Origin: Ochotona curzoniae
Taxonomy: Eukaryota; Chordata; Mammalia; Lagomorpha; Ochotonidae
Direction: 5' to 3'
Assembly: GCF_017591425.1 (NCBI RefSeq)
Contig: NW_024467119.1
Coordinates: 27,005,001-27,069,000 of the forward strand
Length of the DNA stretch: 64,000 nt
The translations under genes were made by a program, and so were the position numbers. A model generated the notes under the pieces. That model was given only the letters and a program-made list of their open reading frames with translations, did no database searches and was not told the origin of the DNA. This document shows positions 23,476-33,759 of this stretch, piece after piece; position 1 is the stretch's first letter; every line of letters starts with the position of its first letter.

Positions 23476-23805
23476 GAGCCCAGTGCAGTAGCCTCGCAGC
23501 TAAGGTCCTCACCTTGCACGTGTTGGCATCCCATTTGGGTGCCAGTTCTAATCCCATCGGCCCGACTTCCCCTCTACCTCCCTGCTTGTGACGGTCAAGA
23601 ATGGCCCAAAGCCTTGGGACCTTGCACCCATGTAGGAGACCCAGAAAAGGCTCTGGGCTCCTGGCTTCAGATCGGTGCAGTTCTGTCTGTTGCTGCCACT
23701 TGGCAAATGATTCAATAGACAGAAGATCTTTTTCTCTGTCTCCTCTTCTGTGTATATCTGACTTTCCAATAAAAATAAAAAATAACATAAATCTTAAGAA
23801 AAGAA
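23476..23805 (+). mobile_element. Full-length young-type CSINE
   Basis: The complete order is visible: tRNA-like head ('gcagtagcctcgcagctaaggtcctcaccttgcacg'), B-box 'agttctaatcc' (23,545 region), 'ccctgcttgtgacgg', 'ggcccaaagccttgggacc', 'gcttcagatcggtgcag', CT-rich region, 'ctgactttccaataaaaataaa' and a mixed A tail. Target-site duplications are 'aagatgaccgagtctg' (23,461-23,476) and 'aagatgagtctg' (23,806-23,817), the left one with four extra bases. It explains the long minus-strand frame at 23,420-23,788. Confidence 0.92.
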
Positions 23806-23819
23806 AAGATGAGTCTGGA

Positions 23820-24152
23820 TGTTAATCAAGGTAGAGGGCTAGGGCAGGGGTGGAAGGCGTGATGCAAGACTTGAAGATTTAGATCAGCCCAATCAAAAAA
23901 GAATATGCCTTAAAAGTCAGCAGTTAGTTAGTTAGAAGTCAATTTAATTGTGGAAAAACAAACGATAGGCTTTGCTGTAGTGAAGATTCCTTGTAGGCAT
24001 AGAGTGGGAAAACATGGTGGATCAACCGGTAAGGACCCCATCCGGGAATTTTACATTTATGGTTTATGGGGGGCTTAAAAATTTTAGGGAGTTATCAAAG
24101 GTAACTGAGTAACAATGTGCAGTAGGAAATGTTACACAGAGAAAATGTGTGA
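23820..24152. other. Unique DNA, no gene seen
   Basis: Nothing identified. A 'gggggcttaaaaattttaggga' string near 24,068 faintly resembles the MITE end found just downstream but has no partner. Confidence 0.4.
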
Positions 24153-24264
24153 GGGGCCTTCAAAAATTGTAGAAAGCAGAACTGAAAGATAGTTTGTTGC
24201 ATTGTAAAAAAAAAAAAGTCCATGCAATTAGTTCATTTTTCCATGAAAGATTCGAATAGCCCTT
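24153..24264. mobile_element. Short MITE-like element with terminal inverted repeats
   Basis: The left end 'ggggccttcaaaaattgtag' and the reverse complement of the right end (24,264 backwards: 'aagggctattcgaatctttc') are imperfect inverted repeats. The inside is about 65 bp with an A-run. The ends resemble those of the larger element at 54,717-55,233 ('ggggactttgaaaagttcat'), so both probably belong to one non-autonomous DNA transposon family. Superfamily not established. Confidence 0.55.
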
Positions 24265-25084
24265 ACCATTATTAAATAAGTATAACTGTACATAGATGAC
24301 GCTTGCAGTAGGGGGAGACATGGTGTTGACGTGGTGGATCTTTTAATACATCATTTTTGAAATTACAGTGAAGGAATCAATGAGTTTTAGGGGCTGAGAC
24401 TGGAAATAAAGAAACAGAGGATAAGAATAACAAAGTAACTCTGCAAAAAAAAAAAAAATGGTGCCTGAGATTGCGAAGAGAATAAAGGAAAATAACCTGT
24501 CAAATGCCATTCATAGTTCTTTTCTTCCTTAATTATCTCCACTGGCAGTATGCCGAAGCAGGGGACACTATGTGCTTTGCTTCACGCTTTGTTTCCTGTG
24601 GAATGGTAGGCACTCAGCTACACAGCAATAATGGTAAACAAGAGGACAAAACTGGCGACTGCTGGGCCAAAGAGGTTCCAGAACAGAAGCAAGGAATGCT
24701 GCAAGTTCAGATGAAGACGTGCAGGGTCTGTGGCTTGACCACGGAAACATGCACAATATAGTGGTTACGCAGCTGCACAGTGTAACATTCCATCCTTTGC
24801 TGAGCTACCTCATATACGGCTTTCCTCCTCCGCTAAAGGAAAAGAATGATTGCTAAAATGCAAATGCTATCAAAGATCATAGTGTAATCCAGTCCTGGGG
24901 AAATGCAGCCATCAGGGATTAACCCATGAACCAGGCAGCTTCACAGTTGCTTTATGATTCACCTGGATAGTTCTATTCATGCAATGGTTCTAAAGCAGTA
25001 TTGAGCCGCTGAAAGATGTGTCTCTTTTTTTGTCCTGGTTTTATTATTTATAAAAGGATATAGTCTAACTTAGCTACACGGGAG
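24265..25084. other. Unique DNA, no gene seen
   Basis: An A-run at about 24,446-24,458 and an 85-codon frame (24,504-24,761) with no recognisable domain. Nothing else identified. Confidence 0.4.
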
Positions 25085-25088
25085 AGGG

Positions 25089-25116
25089 TGTATGTGTGTG
25101 TGTGTGTGTGTGTGTG
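25089..25116. repeat. TG dinucleotide microsatellite
   Basis: About 14 TG units with one early TA interruption; the longest pure stretch is roughly 12 units. Confidence 0.95.
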
Positions 25117-25616
25117 CACATGCACCTTGGATAAAAACATATACTCTCAAGGACTAAGACAATTCAGAGGGAAAACACAGATAATAAATACTGATTTAAA
25201 AAATCTGAGAAAACCAGCATAAAACATTGTGTTCCTCCAAAGCATTTCATTCAGACATCAGGGAAAAAAAGATTTAAAAATATTAACAAAAACTTGCTCA
25301 CAAAATATGTTGAATAGAATAAAGTGACTGCCATGAATCGTTTTAATAACTAATAAAAAGGTAAGAGGTATGCTGGCAATCGTCTTCCACATCTCCTTCC
25401 CTCATTCCACCCGTGACTGAAAAATTATATTGTATTGTACCTAGGATACACTATCAAGTCCATTCACAATCATTCATCGTTCTATGTTGTCCTGTCCTTC
25501 GGTACTTAAGTTGTTTTTAATGCCTACTTTCTTTCAATAACTGTTGCTTCATGGACAGCAAGTGTGCTAACGTAACCCAACCCTGGGTTTCACGGAGATA
25601 CATACAGGAAAATAAT

Positions 25617-25656
25617 CTTCATAATCTATCTTCATAATCTACTCTTCATAATCTAT
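25617..25656. repeat. Three tandem copies of a 13-14-bp unit
   Basis: Unit 'cttcataatctat' at 25,617-25,629, 'cttcataatctact' at 25,630-25,643 and 'cttcataatctat' at 25,644-25,656. Confidence 0.9.
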
Positions 25657-27349
25657 TGGGCTGGTGATTTTGCCATAATGGATCCTACAATACACAGCTG
25701 AAGTAGGGCTGCCATGGCCAAGATGGTCGACAGATCTAATATCAAACCATAAATGAAAAGATGTCCCCAAATATGTGCATTTAATATTTGGTCTTTGGGG
25801 AGACTATCTCTGCGTATCTCAATTCTGTCCCTTCCTGGCATCTCCTGTGTATTCTCTGCACAATACATCAACGTGCGCTCATGGGGCAGAATATTTCAGC
25901 AAGACACTCTGTTTCCCTCACCTTTCGTCACACTTGCTTTTTATATTCTCCAGAACAAATCCCTCACTCTGTAATTCATCTTGCATGCCCCATTCTTTCT
26001 AAATTTAAGCTTCTTGACTCGGCTTCTGCCATATTAAAACACTTCCCACAGCAAGCTCATGTTTAAAAAGCAAATCAATTGTTCTGATTCATTTGACATG
26101 AGCTTCTGGGTGTTTTTATAATTTATTGTTCACTCTCAGGTCAATACCTCTATGATTCCAGTATTAAATATTAAAGGCTGCTTAGGGCACGATCTTTATC
26201 AGGAAGCTTTGCCCTGTTAATATCAAGGAGAATGATAATCTCCCTCCTGGGAGAGTGCTTGCATTTTTCAAAGTTGCAGCCTCTACAGCTTGGATTCGCC
26301 ACGTTGAAATGGTGGTGAAGAATGGGCACCCTACGGAGACTAAAAGATAATGAAATGAGTTCAAAAGAAAAGAGTTCCCTGTGTTTCTCTCCCTTCCTGT
26401 CTACTGTTAAACCAGCCAAATTAGCAGGCTTAGACCCTTAAAAAAAAACTCAGAAATTAGATTGTCGGACTTCCACAACCTGCAAAAAATGTGTCAGAAA
26501 AAATAACCCATGCACCTGAGTGTGTGAGAATGGTGATAACCACGACACTTCCTTTATCACAAGACTGGCTGCTACCACATGTCTTGTGAGAAAGACCTTA
26601 ATCAAATACAAAAAGCTGATAGAGAAAACGCTGTGGTTTACTTATATCAGATGCTTTCACATATTACACACTTATTTCATACATAATATATAACATATAT
26701 CCTTATATAAATATTCTTGTTCCCAAATTCACTTTGTATTTACATAATTGGCTGATTCGTACTAAAATATGTTGGCATCTGTCAAGGGCTGTGTTTGTAA
26801 TCTGCTATGATTTTCTATCTTTGCTTTATGTGAACATTATTTAAGCAAATATCTTCAAAGTTTTTTGGCAGAAGTTTATGAATAACTTAAAAGATGTGTA
26901 AAAGAATATCTAGCCCTCAGTGGTTTAAGGCAGAAGAACTGATTGTGTATTGCATGAAGATCAAATTGCTCGCAAGAAAGATATAAAACCAAAGCACATC
27001 ATACCTGTGTGTACGTGTGAGTATGTGCATGGTGCACTTGTGTGTGTATAAGCACATAGGTACCAGCAAATACATAATTGTGCATATTTGTGTGAGGTTA
27101 ATGTCAGCCTGCCACTCTTTATTGTATTCTCGTCCACTCTCAGACTCCGTGTCAACGAGTATCCTAAGCCTATATAAACATGGATGTCTCAAAGACAGCT
27201 AAACAGGCAATGGCAGAAGGACACAGATTATGGAGATTGTGTGGATTGACCTGTACAGGTTGGATTGCTCCTGTGCATCTTTGGCTCAGAAGTACCTCCT
27301 TCCAGTTCCATTCCATTGTGTTAGCTTGAATGAAACATTCCATACACCT
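25657..27349. other. Unique DNA, no gene seen
   Basis: The pyrimidine-rich 25,780-26,060 stretch carries three overlapping plus-strand frames. Its composition is like an eroded L2 3' region, but I could not anchor it. A TG-rich patch lies at 27,005-27,060. Confidence 0.35.
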
Positions 27350-27515
27350 TCTAAGCTCATATATCTGTGTTTTCAGCCAATGTGCCTTTCCCCTTCTCTA
27401 GGTAAAATCCAGGTCCTGTCACATCCTCCAGGATGCTCTGCTTCTGCATGCCACATTCCTTTACCTGTAACGCCACCCACACACTCTTTGTCCTTAACCT
27501 GTTAAATACATTCAC
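27350..27515 (+). repeat. Possible L2 fragment
   Basis: A C/T-rich stretch with 'ctttccccttctctaggtaaaatccaggtcctgtcac' and 'tctgcttctgcatgccacattcc' resembles the L2 3' region. No diagnostic 3' end follows, so the call is tentative. Confidence 0.3.
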
Positions 27516-28769
27516 TTCTAAGACTTTGCTTTCTGGAGTTACTTTGCCCACAAGGACAAAGTGACTTTGGGGACCCAAGGGGAGTCAGGTACTGTTTTAT
27601 CTTAATGGTTGTATGAATATATTTTTGTTTTTACTTATTTAACACTGTGCATGCATGTGACTTCATTGTTTAAGGCATTTGTTTTCATACGAATGCGGCT
27701 GCCATAGTAGAAGAGAAAGTACAGATATATCACATTAGACTTGGGCACCATTTAGTGGTATTCTATTATTGAAACAAAAAGAGAAACCCTAAGTTGATGA
27801 TAGGAAGCATGATCACATGCTTAAAACAAAATGGAATTCAAAGGCAAGTTTTTTAGTGTAAAAAAATGAGGTCTATGCATACATTTTCACAAAATGCAAT
27901 TTTCATGAACTTCTTAGGTATTCTTATATTACAAAACAGTTTAAATGAATACTGACAGAATGTCAATCAAGTAAAATACCATAAATTCTTATTGGTTATC
28001 TAATAAGAAAGATTTTAGGAGTTTTGAGGACCCATTCAAGTGTCCTGTACCTTTGTTTCTGTGCCCAAGCATTAGAGTTGTCTTCCTCATTCTCGGAGTT
28101 TTAGGGAAGCTCTTAATGTGCAAGGGGGATTTTATAAACACGTGGTAAGTATTGAAGATGTTTACAAGTAATGCTTGGTCCACTTCCATTTTTTTCTTAC
28201 AAGCAAAAGGAAATAAAATATCAATTCAAAATACTGGAGGATTATGAAAATATAGCACATGTTTAAAATCACCAGGAAATTGCAGATCAAACTCCAGAGT
28301 TATAAGGGGTCAAAAATAATTAAACCAAATTGAAAGCAATAATCCAGACCCCCAAAATAACCCACATCCATTGTCTCCTTAGCAACTACTATTGGCCGCT
28401 GTGGTTTCTAGCCATTTCTATTTATTTTATATATCTGACAACTGGAAGAATCATTTCAATCAAAAGAAATACATGTTCCTATTTTCTGTCTCTCTTGGGT
28501 TGAGGATGTAATGCTCTTGTGTCTTTTGCTTCTTCAATGATATGAATTTTCCAACCAACAAACAGTAGCACTCTTCAACTGATAAAACCTCACAGAGGAC
28601 ATTTCTGAGTAGGGAATGAAAGTATTAGGAGAAAGACTACATGAATTTTGGGAAGTAAAAAATATCAAATAATTGGCCATCTTGATGAAATTGAATATAG
28701 AATTTCTACTTTCTTATTAACAAGTCAAATACAGTGAGAAAAGGTGATTTTCACACAACAGTAATCCTT
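27516..28769. other. Unique AT-rich DNA, no gene seen
   Basis: No repeat or gene identified. Confidence 0.45.
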
Positions 28770-29036
28770 GTTGGCACTGGTTAATATCCCGGTTGCTTCA
28801 TTCCATTCCAGTTCCCTTCTAACTGCCTGTGAAAAGCAGAAGAAGAGGGTCCCAGTGATTGACCCCCGACTCTTACGTGGGAGCTCGGGGTAATGTTTCT
28901 GGCACCTGATTTCATCTTGGCCCAGTACTGGTCACTGAGGCAATCTGACAATGAAACAGCAGATGGAAGATCTTTCTTTCTTCCTCTCTCCTTGTTTCAT
29001 TGTAACTGACTTTCAAACAAATCTTTTGAAAAAAAA
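28770..29036 (+). mobile_element. CSINE, old, 5'-degraded
   Basis: Recognisable parts are 'attccagttcccttctaactgcctgtgaaaagcagaagaag', 'ttacgtgggagctcgg', 'tttctggcacctgatttcatcttggcccagtactgg', 'gaaacagcagatggaagatctttc', a CT block and 'ctgactttcaaacaaatcttttg' with an A-tail. The tRNA-like head is eroded. Confidence 0.8.
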
Positions 29037-29044
29037 GTATAAAG

Positions 29045-29400
29045 TAAATAGAAGAAAAGTATTTGAACACTTGTCAAAGGAATATTGTAGGAACGTCCAA
29101 AAGTACAGAAAAATACTAAACATTGTTAGTCATCATAGAAATGCAAATTAAATCCACAATGAAATTTCACTAAGCACACATTGGAAGACATTAGCATAGC
29201 TAGGATTAAAAGAATGAGTACTGACACCAAGTATAGGCAAGGATATAAAGCAACTGGAACTCTATGTGCTGGTGAGAATTCAAGATAGTAACGGCTGATT
29301 TGGAAAGCGGTTTGCCAATTTCCCAAATTAAACACACATTTTAGCACAACAGTCAACCTATATATGAAATCTCCTAATATTTATAACAGTCCAAATTACC
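29045..29400 (+). mobile_element. L1 fragment (ORF2 3' part), 5' and 3' truncated
   Basis: 'tagtcatcatagaaatgcaaattaaatccacaatgaaattt' is the hallmark late-ORF2 text of old L1 elements. It is followed in the right order by 'attaaaagaatgag', 'caaggatataaagcaactggaactc', 'tgctggtgagaattcaagatag' and 'ttggaaagcggtttgccaatttcc'. Reading frames are broken; it is an ancient (L1M-age) relic. The CSINE tail just upstream abuts it. Confidence 0.85.
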
Positions 29401-30791
29401 TCCACAAAAAGGATTAGAATTCACTCCTAATGGATTTTTACAGGGAAGCCAACATGTCACATGAGGAGGCCAACCACACAACTTGGCTAAGGAAATGAGA
29501 AACATATCAGCATCCTGCTGTTCTGGAGAGAATACAAACATCAGTGGAGCCTCGGGTTCTTCATGTAGAAACCATCAGGCTGAAATTCAGTCTATCCACG
29601 TTGTTCCTGTATTTTTTCACTGTCAATCTCTACCTTTTCCTTTGTACCTCACTTAGTTTTGGATCTAACATTTCACACCTGCATCATTTTATATGGCATA
29701 GGAGAGGAAATAGTGCATTTGGATACTCATGATTTTAGTTTGGCCTCGGATCAGGATTTCTCACTTTTCCATAATCACACACCAATAATGTGTTAGCTCT
29801 TAGTTTAAGACTAACCAACACAGAGAATGTTTGAACCATTAATGGAGATAGCACATAGAAAGCTGTTTTCCAAAACAAGATGTTTACTACAAATTAGTGT
29901 TGGCTGCATCTTCTGAGGGTGATGGGATGTGGTCTTGACTGCAAGTCATAAAGAACTGATAGTGCTCCTTGGTGATATTTCTAGAAGAATACAATGATGT
30001 TCGCATAAAGCTGGGACTTTGAAAACCCCATCAAATTTCTATGACTAGCACAGCTTCAAAAGCTGAAAATTTTCAAGTGTTATTGTTTTGTCTTGGAAGT
30101 GCTGTCTGTTGGGTGCAGGACTGATGGCAAGCACGGTTAAGTGTCGATTCCCTATACTGTGATGTCATCCCTGAAAATATCCTCCTTAAGTGGCAGTCCT
30201 CCAGGGATCAAGAGCATAAGGTATCTGAGCTGGGCTATGGGGCTCAGAAGGAATAACCAGCTTCACTTTGGCTCTGGTCCAAGGACAGAAACGCAGTCCC
30301 TAAACTGGGCAGCTTCTGGGTTTTCCAGGTGAAAGGAAAAGAGAGAGAGATGAAGCAAAGGAATAGATTGAGGGAATTCCACAGCTTTCAACAATAGGCT
30401 TCAAGATTTAAAGGTAGTCTTTGCTGGCACTTGCAATTTAAAATTAGGGTTGAAAAAGGAAGGGAAAAGGAAAGAAATAAAATGACAGTTTTTACAAAGC
30501 AAGTCTGTGATCTCCTGCTTTTAGAATTTTGCTCCTTGCTATTTTCTTTCTGAGCAGTCTAAAAATGCAACACTACTCCTGTTTAGGAAAGCCCTTGAGT
30601 GTATTGACAAGTTCTTAGTCCATCGGGAAAAAAAAATTATATTCTAACTTTTCAGTTCTGTAAGTACAACATGGTATTTGTCAAGTATAGTTAAATTGCT
30701 TATTACTATATATTGCCTCTGTGACTTCTCCTCCGTGGTAATCATGACATTACATGCTCACATTCCTTGTAATACACAGGAGTTTACTGAT
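29401..30791. other. Unique DNA, no gene seen
   Basis: No identifiable repeat or exon. Frames of 60-63 codons have no recognisable features. Confidence 0.45.
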
Positions 30792-31105
30792 TCACTTACT
30801 TATTTAGTTGAGGGAGGGAGAGAGAAAAAAAGGGAAGGAGATAGAGAGAGAGAGAGAGAGAAGAGATCCCATCATCCGATTCACTCCACAAATGTTCACA
30901 ATAGCAGGTCTGAGCTGAGCTGAAACCAGGAGTTAGAAACTCAAGCCAGATTTCCCAAGTGTGTAGCAGGGACCCAAGTAGGGGAACCAGTACTGTTACC
31001 CCCAAGGGTGTTCACTTACCAGAAATTGGAATCATGACTGGAGCCAAGACTTGAACCCAGTCACTCCAATCCTGAACACAAACATGCTACTCACCAGAGT
31101 GAAAT
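30792..31105 (-). mobile_element. CSINE, minus orientation, old
   Basis: It begins with the reversed tail ('cttacttatttagttgagggagggag') and a GA tract (30,806-30,862). The reversed body follows: 'attcactccacaaatgttcacaatagc', 'gctgagctgaaaccagg', 'agtgtgtagcagggacccaagtag', 'gaatcatgactggagccaagacttgaaccc' and 'cctgaacacaaacatgctactcacc'. Confidence 0.8.
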
Positions 31106-31499
31106 CCTGGCAGTATTAATACACATTTGAAACATGCATGGAAGCATACAACTTAGCTACTCTGTTTCCAAGGTGAACAAAACTGTAAGAGATAGTTAAA
31201 TTGTCAGACTATATGTTCCTTAATTTGGGCACAGAAATAGCCGATTTTTCTGCTTGTGAAGACGGTGTGCAAGACCAGGAGAAAGGTGGGGGAACATAGA
31301 TTCAATCATCTACATTCCCGTTTTTTAACTGGGTGCGCCAACCAACACATAGCTGATTCTGTAGCGTGAGTCTTTATCTGCAGAGTGAACTCCATTCCTT
31401 TGTAGCATAAAGACACATTCCATTGCCTAACTTGTCATTTCAGGGCTAGGAAATTCTGTTCCTGTCACACCACTCTCCCAATACCACTACATCCTGACC
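31106..31499. other. Unique DNA, possibly the 5' continuation of the L2
   Basis: No gene seen. The pyrimidine-leaning 31,370-31,500 part may continue the downstream L2. Confidence 0.35.
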
Positions 31500-32020
31500 T
31501 TTCCATCACTAATACTGCAGATGACCGCCGGGCCAGTGAGGATGACCATATGCGTGTGTCCTCATCTCGGACCTGGACCAACCCTTCACTTGCCCCCTTG
31601 TAGCAAACTGGTCACCCTGTAGTACCACAGATAGGTCAGGCATGGGTGTGTACCTGAACCCTTGCACTCGTGGTTTTCTCAGCTCTGAAAGCTTACCATA
31701 CAGCAACCCCCTCCTTGGGTCTTTGCTCAAAACTCTGTGGAGACGTTTGTTTTGACCATCCTAATTTTAATGCAACTCTCACTCCTTTTGTTTCCTACAC
31801 CAATTTTTTATGGCCCTTTCTGCCTCCTATTTTTTTTTACATTTATTTTATTAAGCAGAATTTATGTATATATGTATATTGTTCTCCTGCGTCCAGCACT
31901 TGAAGACAAGGACTGTATCACTCTACTTCGGTGTTGTATTCCCAGCAGTCAGAGCAGTACTTGCCATAAAATATAAGTCAGTATACATTAGACTGGTGAA
32001 TTAAAGAAATGAATCAAGGA
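31500..32020 (+). repeat. L2 element, 3' region
   Basis: Pyrimidine-rich text with 'ttctcagctctgaaagcttaccatacagcaaccccctccttggg' and 'gaccatcctaatttt' leads to the diagnostic L2 3' end: 'agcacttgaagacaaggactgtatc', then 'gtgttgtattcccagcagtcagagcagtacttgcc' and 'ggtgaattaaagaaatgaatcaagg'. This is an ancient mammalian L2 relic with no intact frame. The plus-strand frames at 31,670-31,976 lie inside it. Confidence 0.7.
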
Positions 32021-32033
32021 AATTTCCTGGTGG

Positions 32034-32052
32034 TTAAAAAAAAAAAAAAAAA
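32034..32052. repeat. Poly-A run
   Basis: A run of about 17 A just downstream of the L2. Confidence 0.9.
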
Positions 32053-32985
32053 CAAGCTCAGTGACACTTCGAACTCTAAGAAAATCATGGCATTGCCATA
32101 AGTAAATAGTAAAACCTAGATGTTAAGATGTTATATTGTCATAAAAATTTATTGACTCTGCTTTTGTTTTCACCTGTGCTCCAAAGATGTTTTAGAGGAA
32201 TCTGGTGTGGGGCGATTCCCATTACAGTCCACAAGGCTGTCTGCCCTCAAGATATCCCCCTCCTGCTTCTAAAACTGGGAGACATCTATCGTCTCTCGGG
32301 GGGGTATGGATTCATTCTGCTTTAGGCTTAATTATAGTTCCGGTCTAGCGAGAGTTGAGCTAAAAGTTATTTCAAGTTTTGCTATCTATCAAGTTTTGCT
32401 TCCTGGAACAGAAATAATGACTTGTTTTTCAGGTGAGTGCCTTACTCCCATGACTGAAAGACAGCTCACCATTTAAGTATTATTCAGAAAACGAATTGTT
32501 CAAATCTGTTTTCTTATTGCTTTTCCCAATTAAAAGGCTAGAAATTATTTGTCTTTCTTTTTTAAGCAAACAACTAGGGTATTGTGATGAAAACAGTATT
32601 GGAATTCCAACAAATTATTTTTAGCCAAGATAACAGAGAAAAATGAAAGTTGGTTTATATCCACATACCATGTCAGAGAATAGCAACATTATCATTATGT
32701 GGGAATTAATTGATCATTTTGTAATTTCATTCCAATAGAAAATTTAGGTATTAGCTGCAGAAAAACACTCCACTAAGCCCAATAATCGATAGGCGGTGAT
32801 TTATACTGAGCTGTTTGACTTAATTTTACAGCAGTCGCAACAGATAGGATATTAAAGTAGTATCTCTCAACAAAAGCATCATTAATCAAAAATCGTGACA
32901 AATGAAGGTGAAATGCTGAGTTGCCAGTCCCTTAACGGTACTGAAAGCAGAGTAGAGGGTGAAGGCAAAGTGGCTATGGCAAGGT
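32053..32985. other. Unique DNA, no gene seen
   Basis: Nothing identified. The balanced patch 32,150-32,340 has a 65-codon frame with no recognisable domain. Confidence 0.45.
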
Positions 32986-33052
32986 GTTTTTTTTGTTGTT
33001 GTTGTTGTTTTTTTTTTGCTGCTACTTTTTTGGTTTTGTTTTGTTTTCAAAG
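32986..33052. repeat. GTT / T-rich simple repeat
   Basis: T8, then five GTT units, T10, and a GTTTT-type stretch ('tggttttgttttgttttc'). Confidence 0.9.
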
Positions 33053-33505
33053 CAATGTCAGTAATAACTGTATAACATATGAAAAAAACAGAAAGATAAA
33101 ATCCCATATTTAATTTAAAACTTAAAATCATTAATAAACATTTAAGTTCTTTTGAAGCTAAATAAGCTATAGAGATAACTCTGGACTTCCTACTAATCTG
33201 GGTTAAAAGAAGGGGCTTAGTGGAAAGTCCACCAGTAGTACCTACAACTGCTTGCTTGATTTTTTTTTTTTTTGAAATCCATTACTGCAGGTAGGAGAGT
33301 CCAATCCATCGTTCAAAAATTTACTGTTCATTTCACTAACACAATTATGTGATCACTGAAATCTGAGGAAATATGAAACACAGAGAAAAATCTGGGAGAA
33401 ACCAAAGTGTAATCCATTAACTCCAGAATATGTACACTGATGTATACTAATGTATTATGCTAATTTATCTATAGTTTGGGAGCAAGACACATCAGAGTTA
33501 CAGAG
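33053..33505. other. Unique AT-rich DNA
   Basis: A T-run near 33,259-33,273; nothing else identified. Confidence 0.45.
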
Positions 33506-33632
33506 AGAGTCTGTTACTCTCCGGCTATGTTACTTGATGTGAACTCTTTGCCTTCACTAACCTCAGCTTTCTCATCTTTAAAACAGGAATGCAACAATTA
33601 CTTCCGGGATTGCTGTGAATACTGTCTCTTAA
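33506..33632 (+). repeat. MIR, plus orientation
   Basis: 'gttactctccggctatgttacttgatgtgaac' followed by 'acctcagctttctcatctttaaaacaggaatgcaacaattac' and 'gggattgctgtgaa' is the MIR core and 3' part in order. It directly abuts the 62-bp tandem duplication. Confidence 0.75.
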
Positions 33633-33634
33633 GT

Positions 33635-33758
33635 AAAGATTTATCATGTTGTTGGTTTTAATTTAGAGGATTTAATAGAATTCTTTTATGATTAACAAAG
33701 ATTTATCATGTTGTTGGTTTTAATTTAGAGGATTTAATAGAATTCTTTTATGATTAAC
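33635..33758. repeat. Perfect 62-bp tandem duplication
   Basis: The 62-bp unit beginning 'aaagatttatcatgttgttg' and ending 'tttatgattaac' occupies 33,635-33,696 and is repeated without a single mismatch at 33,697-33,758. No other tandem unit follows. Identity implies a very recent event (or an assembly artefact). Confidence 0.97.
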
Positions 33759-33759
33759 A

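Noticed and set aside
23420..23825. Overlapping frames of 73-122 codons on both strands
   Set aside because: All lie in a full-length CSINE; similar peptides recur from other CSINE copies (for example near 37.3, 43.0, 51.2 and 61.8 kb).
24306..24320. CTCF-like string 'gcagtagggggagac'
   Set aside because: It deviates from the CTCF core at important positions and has no supporting context.
25617..25656. CRISPR-like array
   Set aside because: Units are adjacent, without spacers, in a mammalian genome; it is a simple tandem repeat.
28321..28400. Processed pseudogene or small RNA gene in unique DNA
   Set aside because: No match to snRNA, Y RNA, 5S, 7SK or tRNA text that I know; no A-tail or target duplication.
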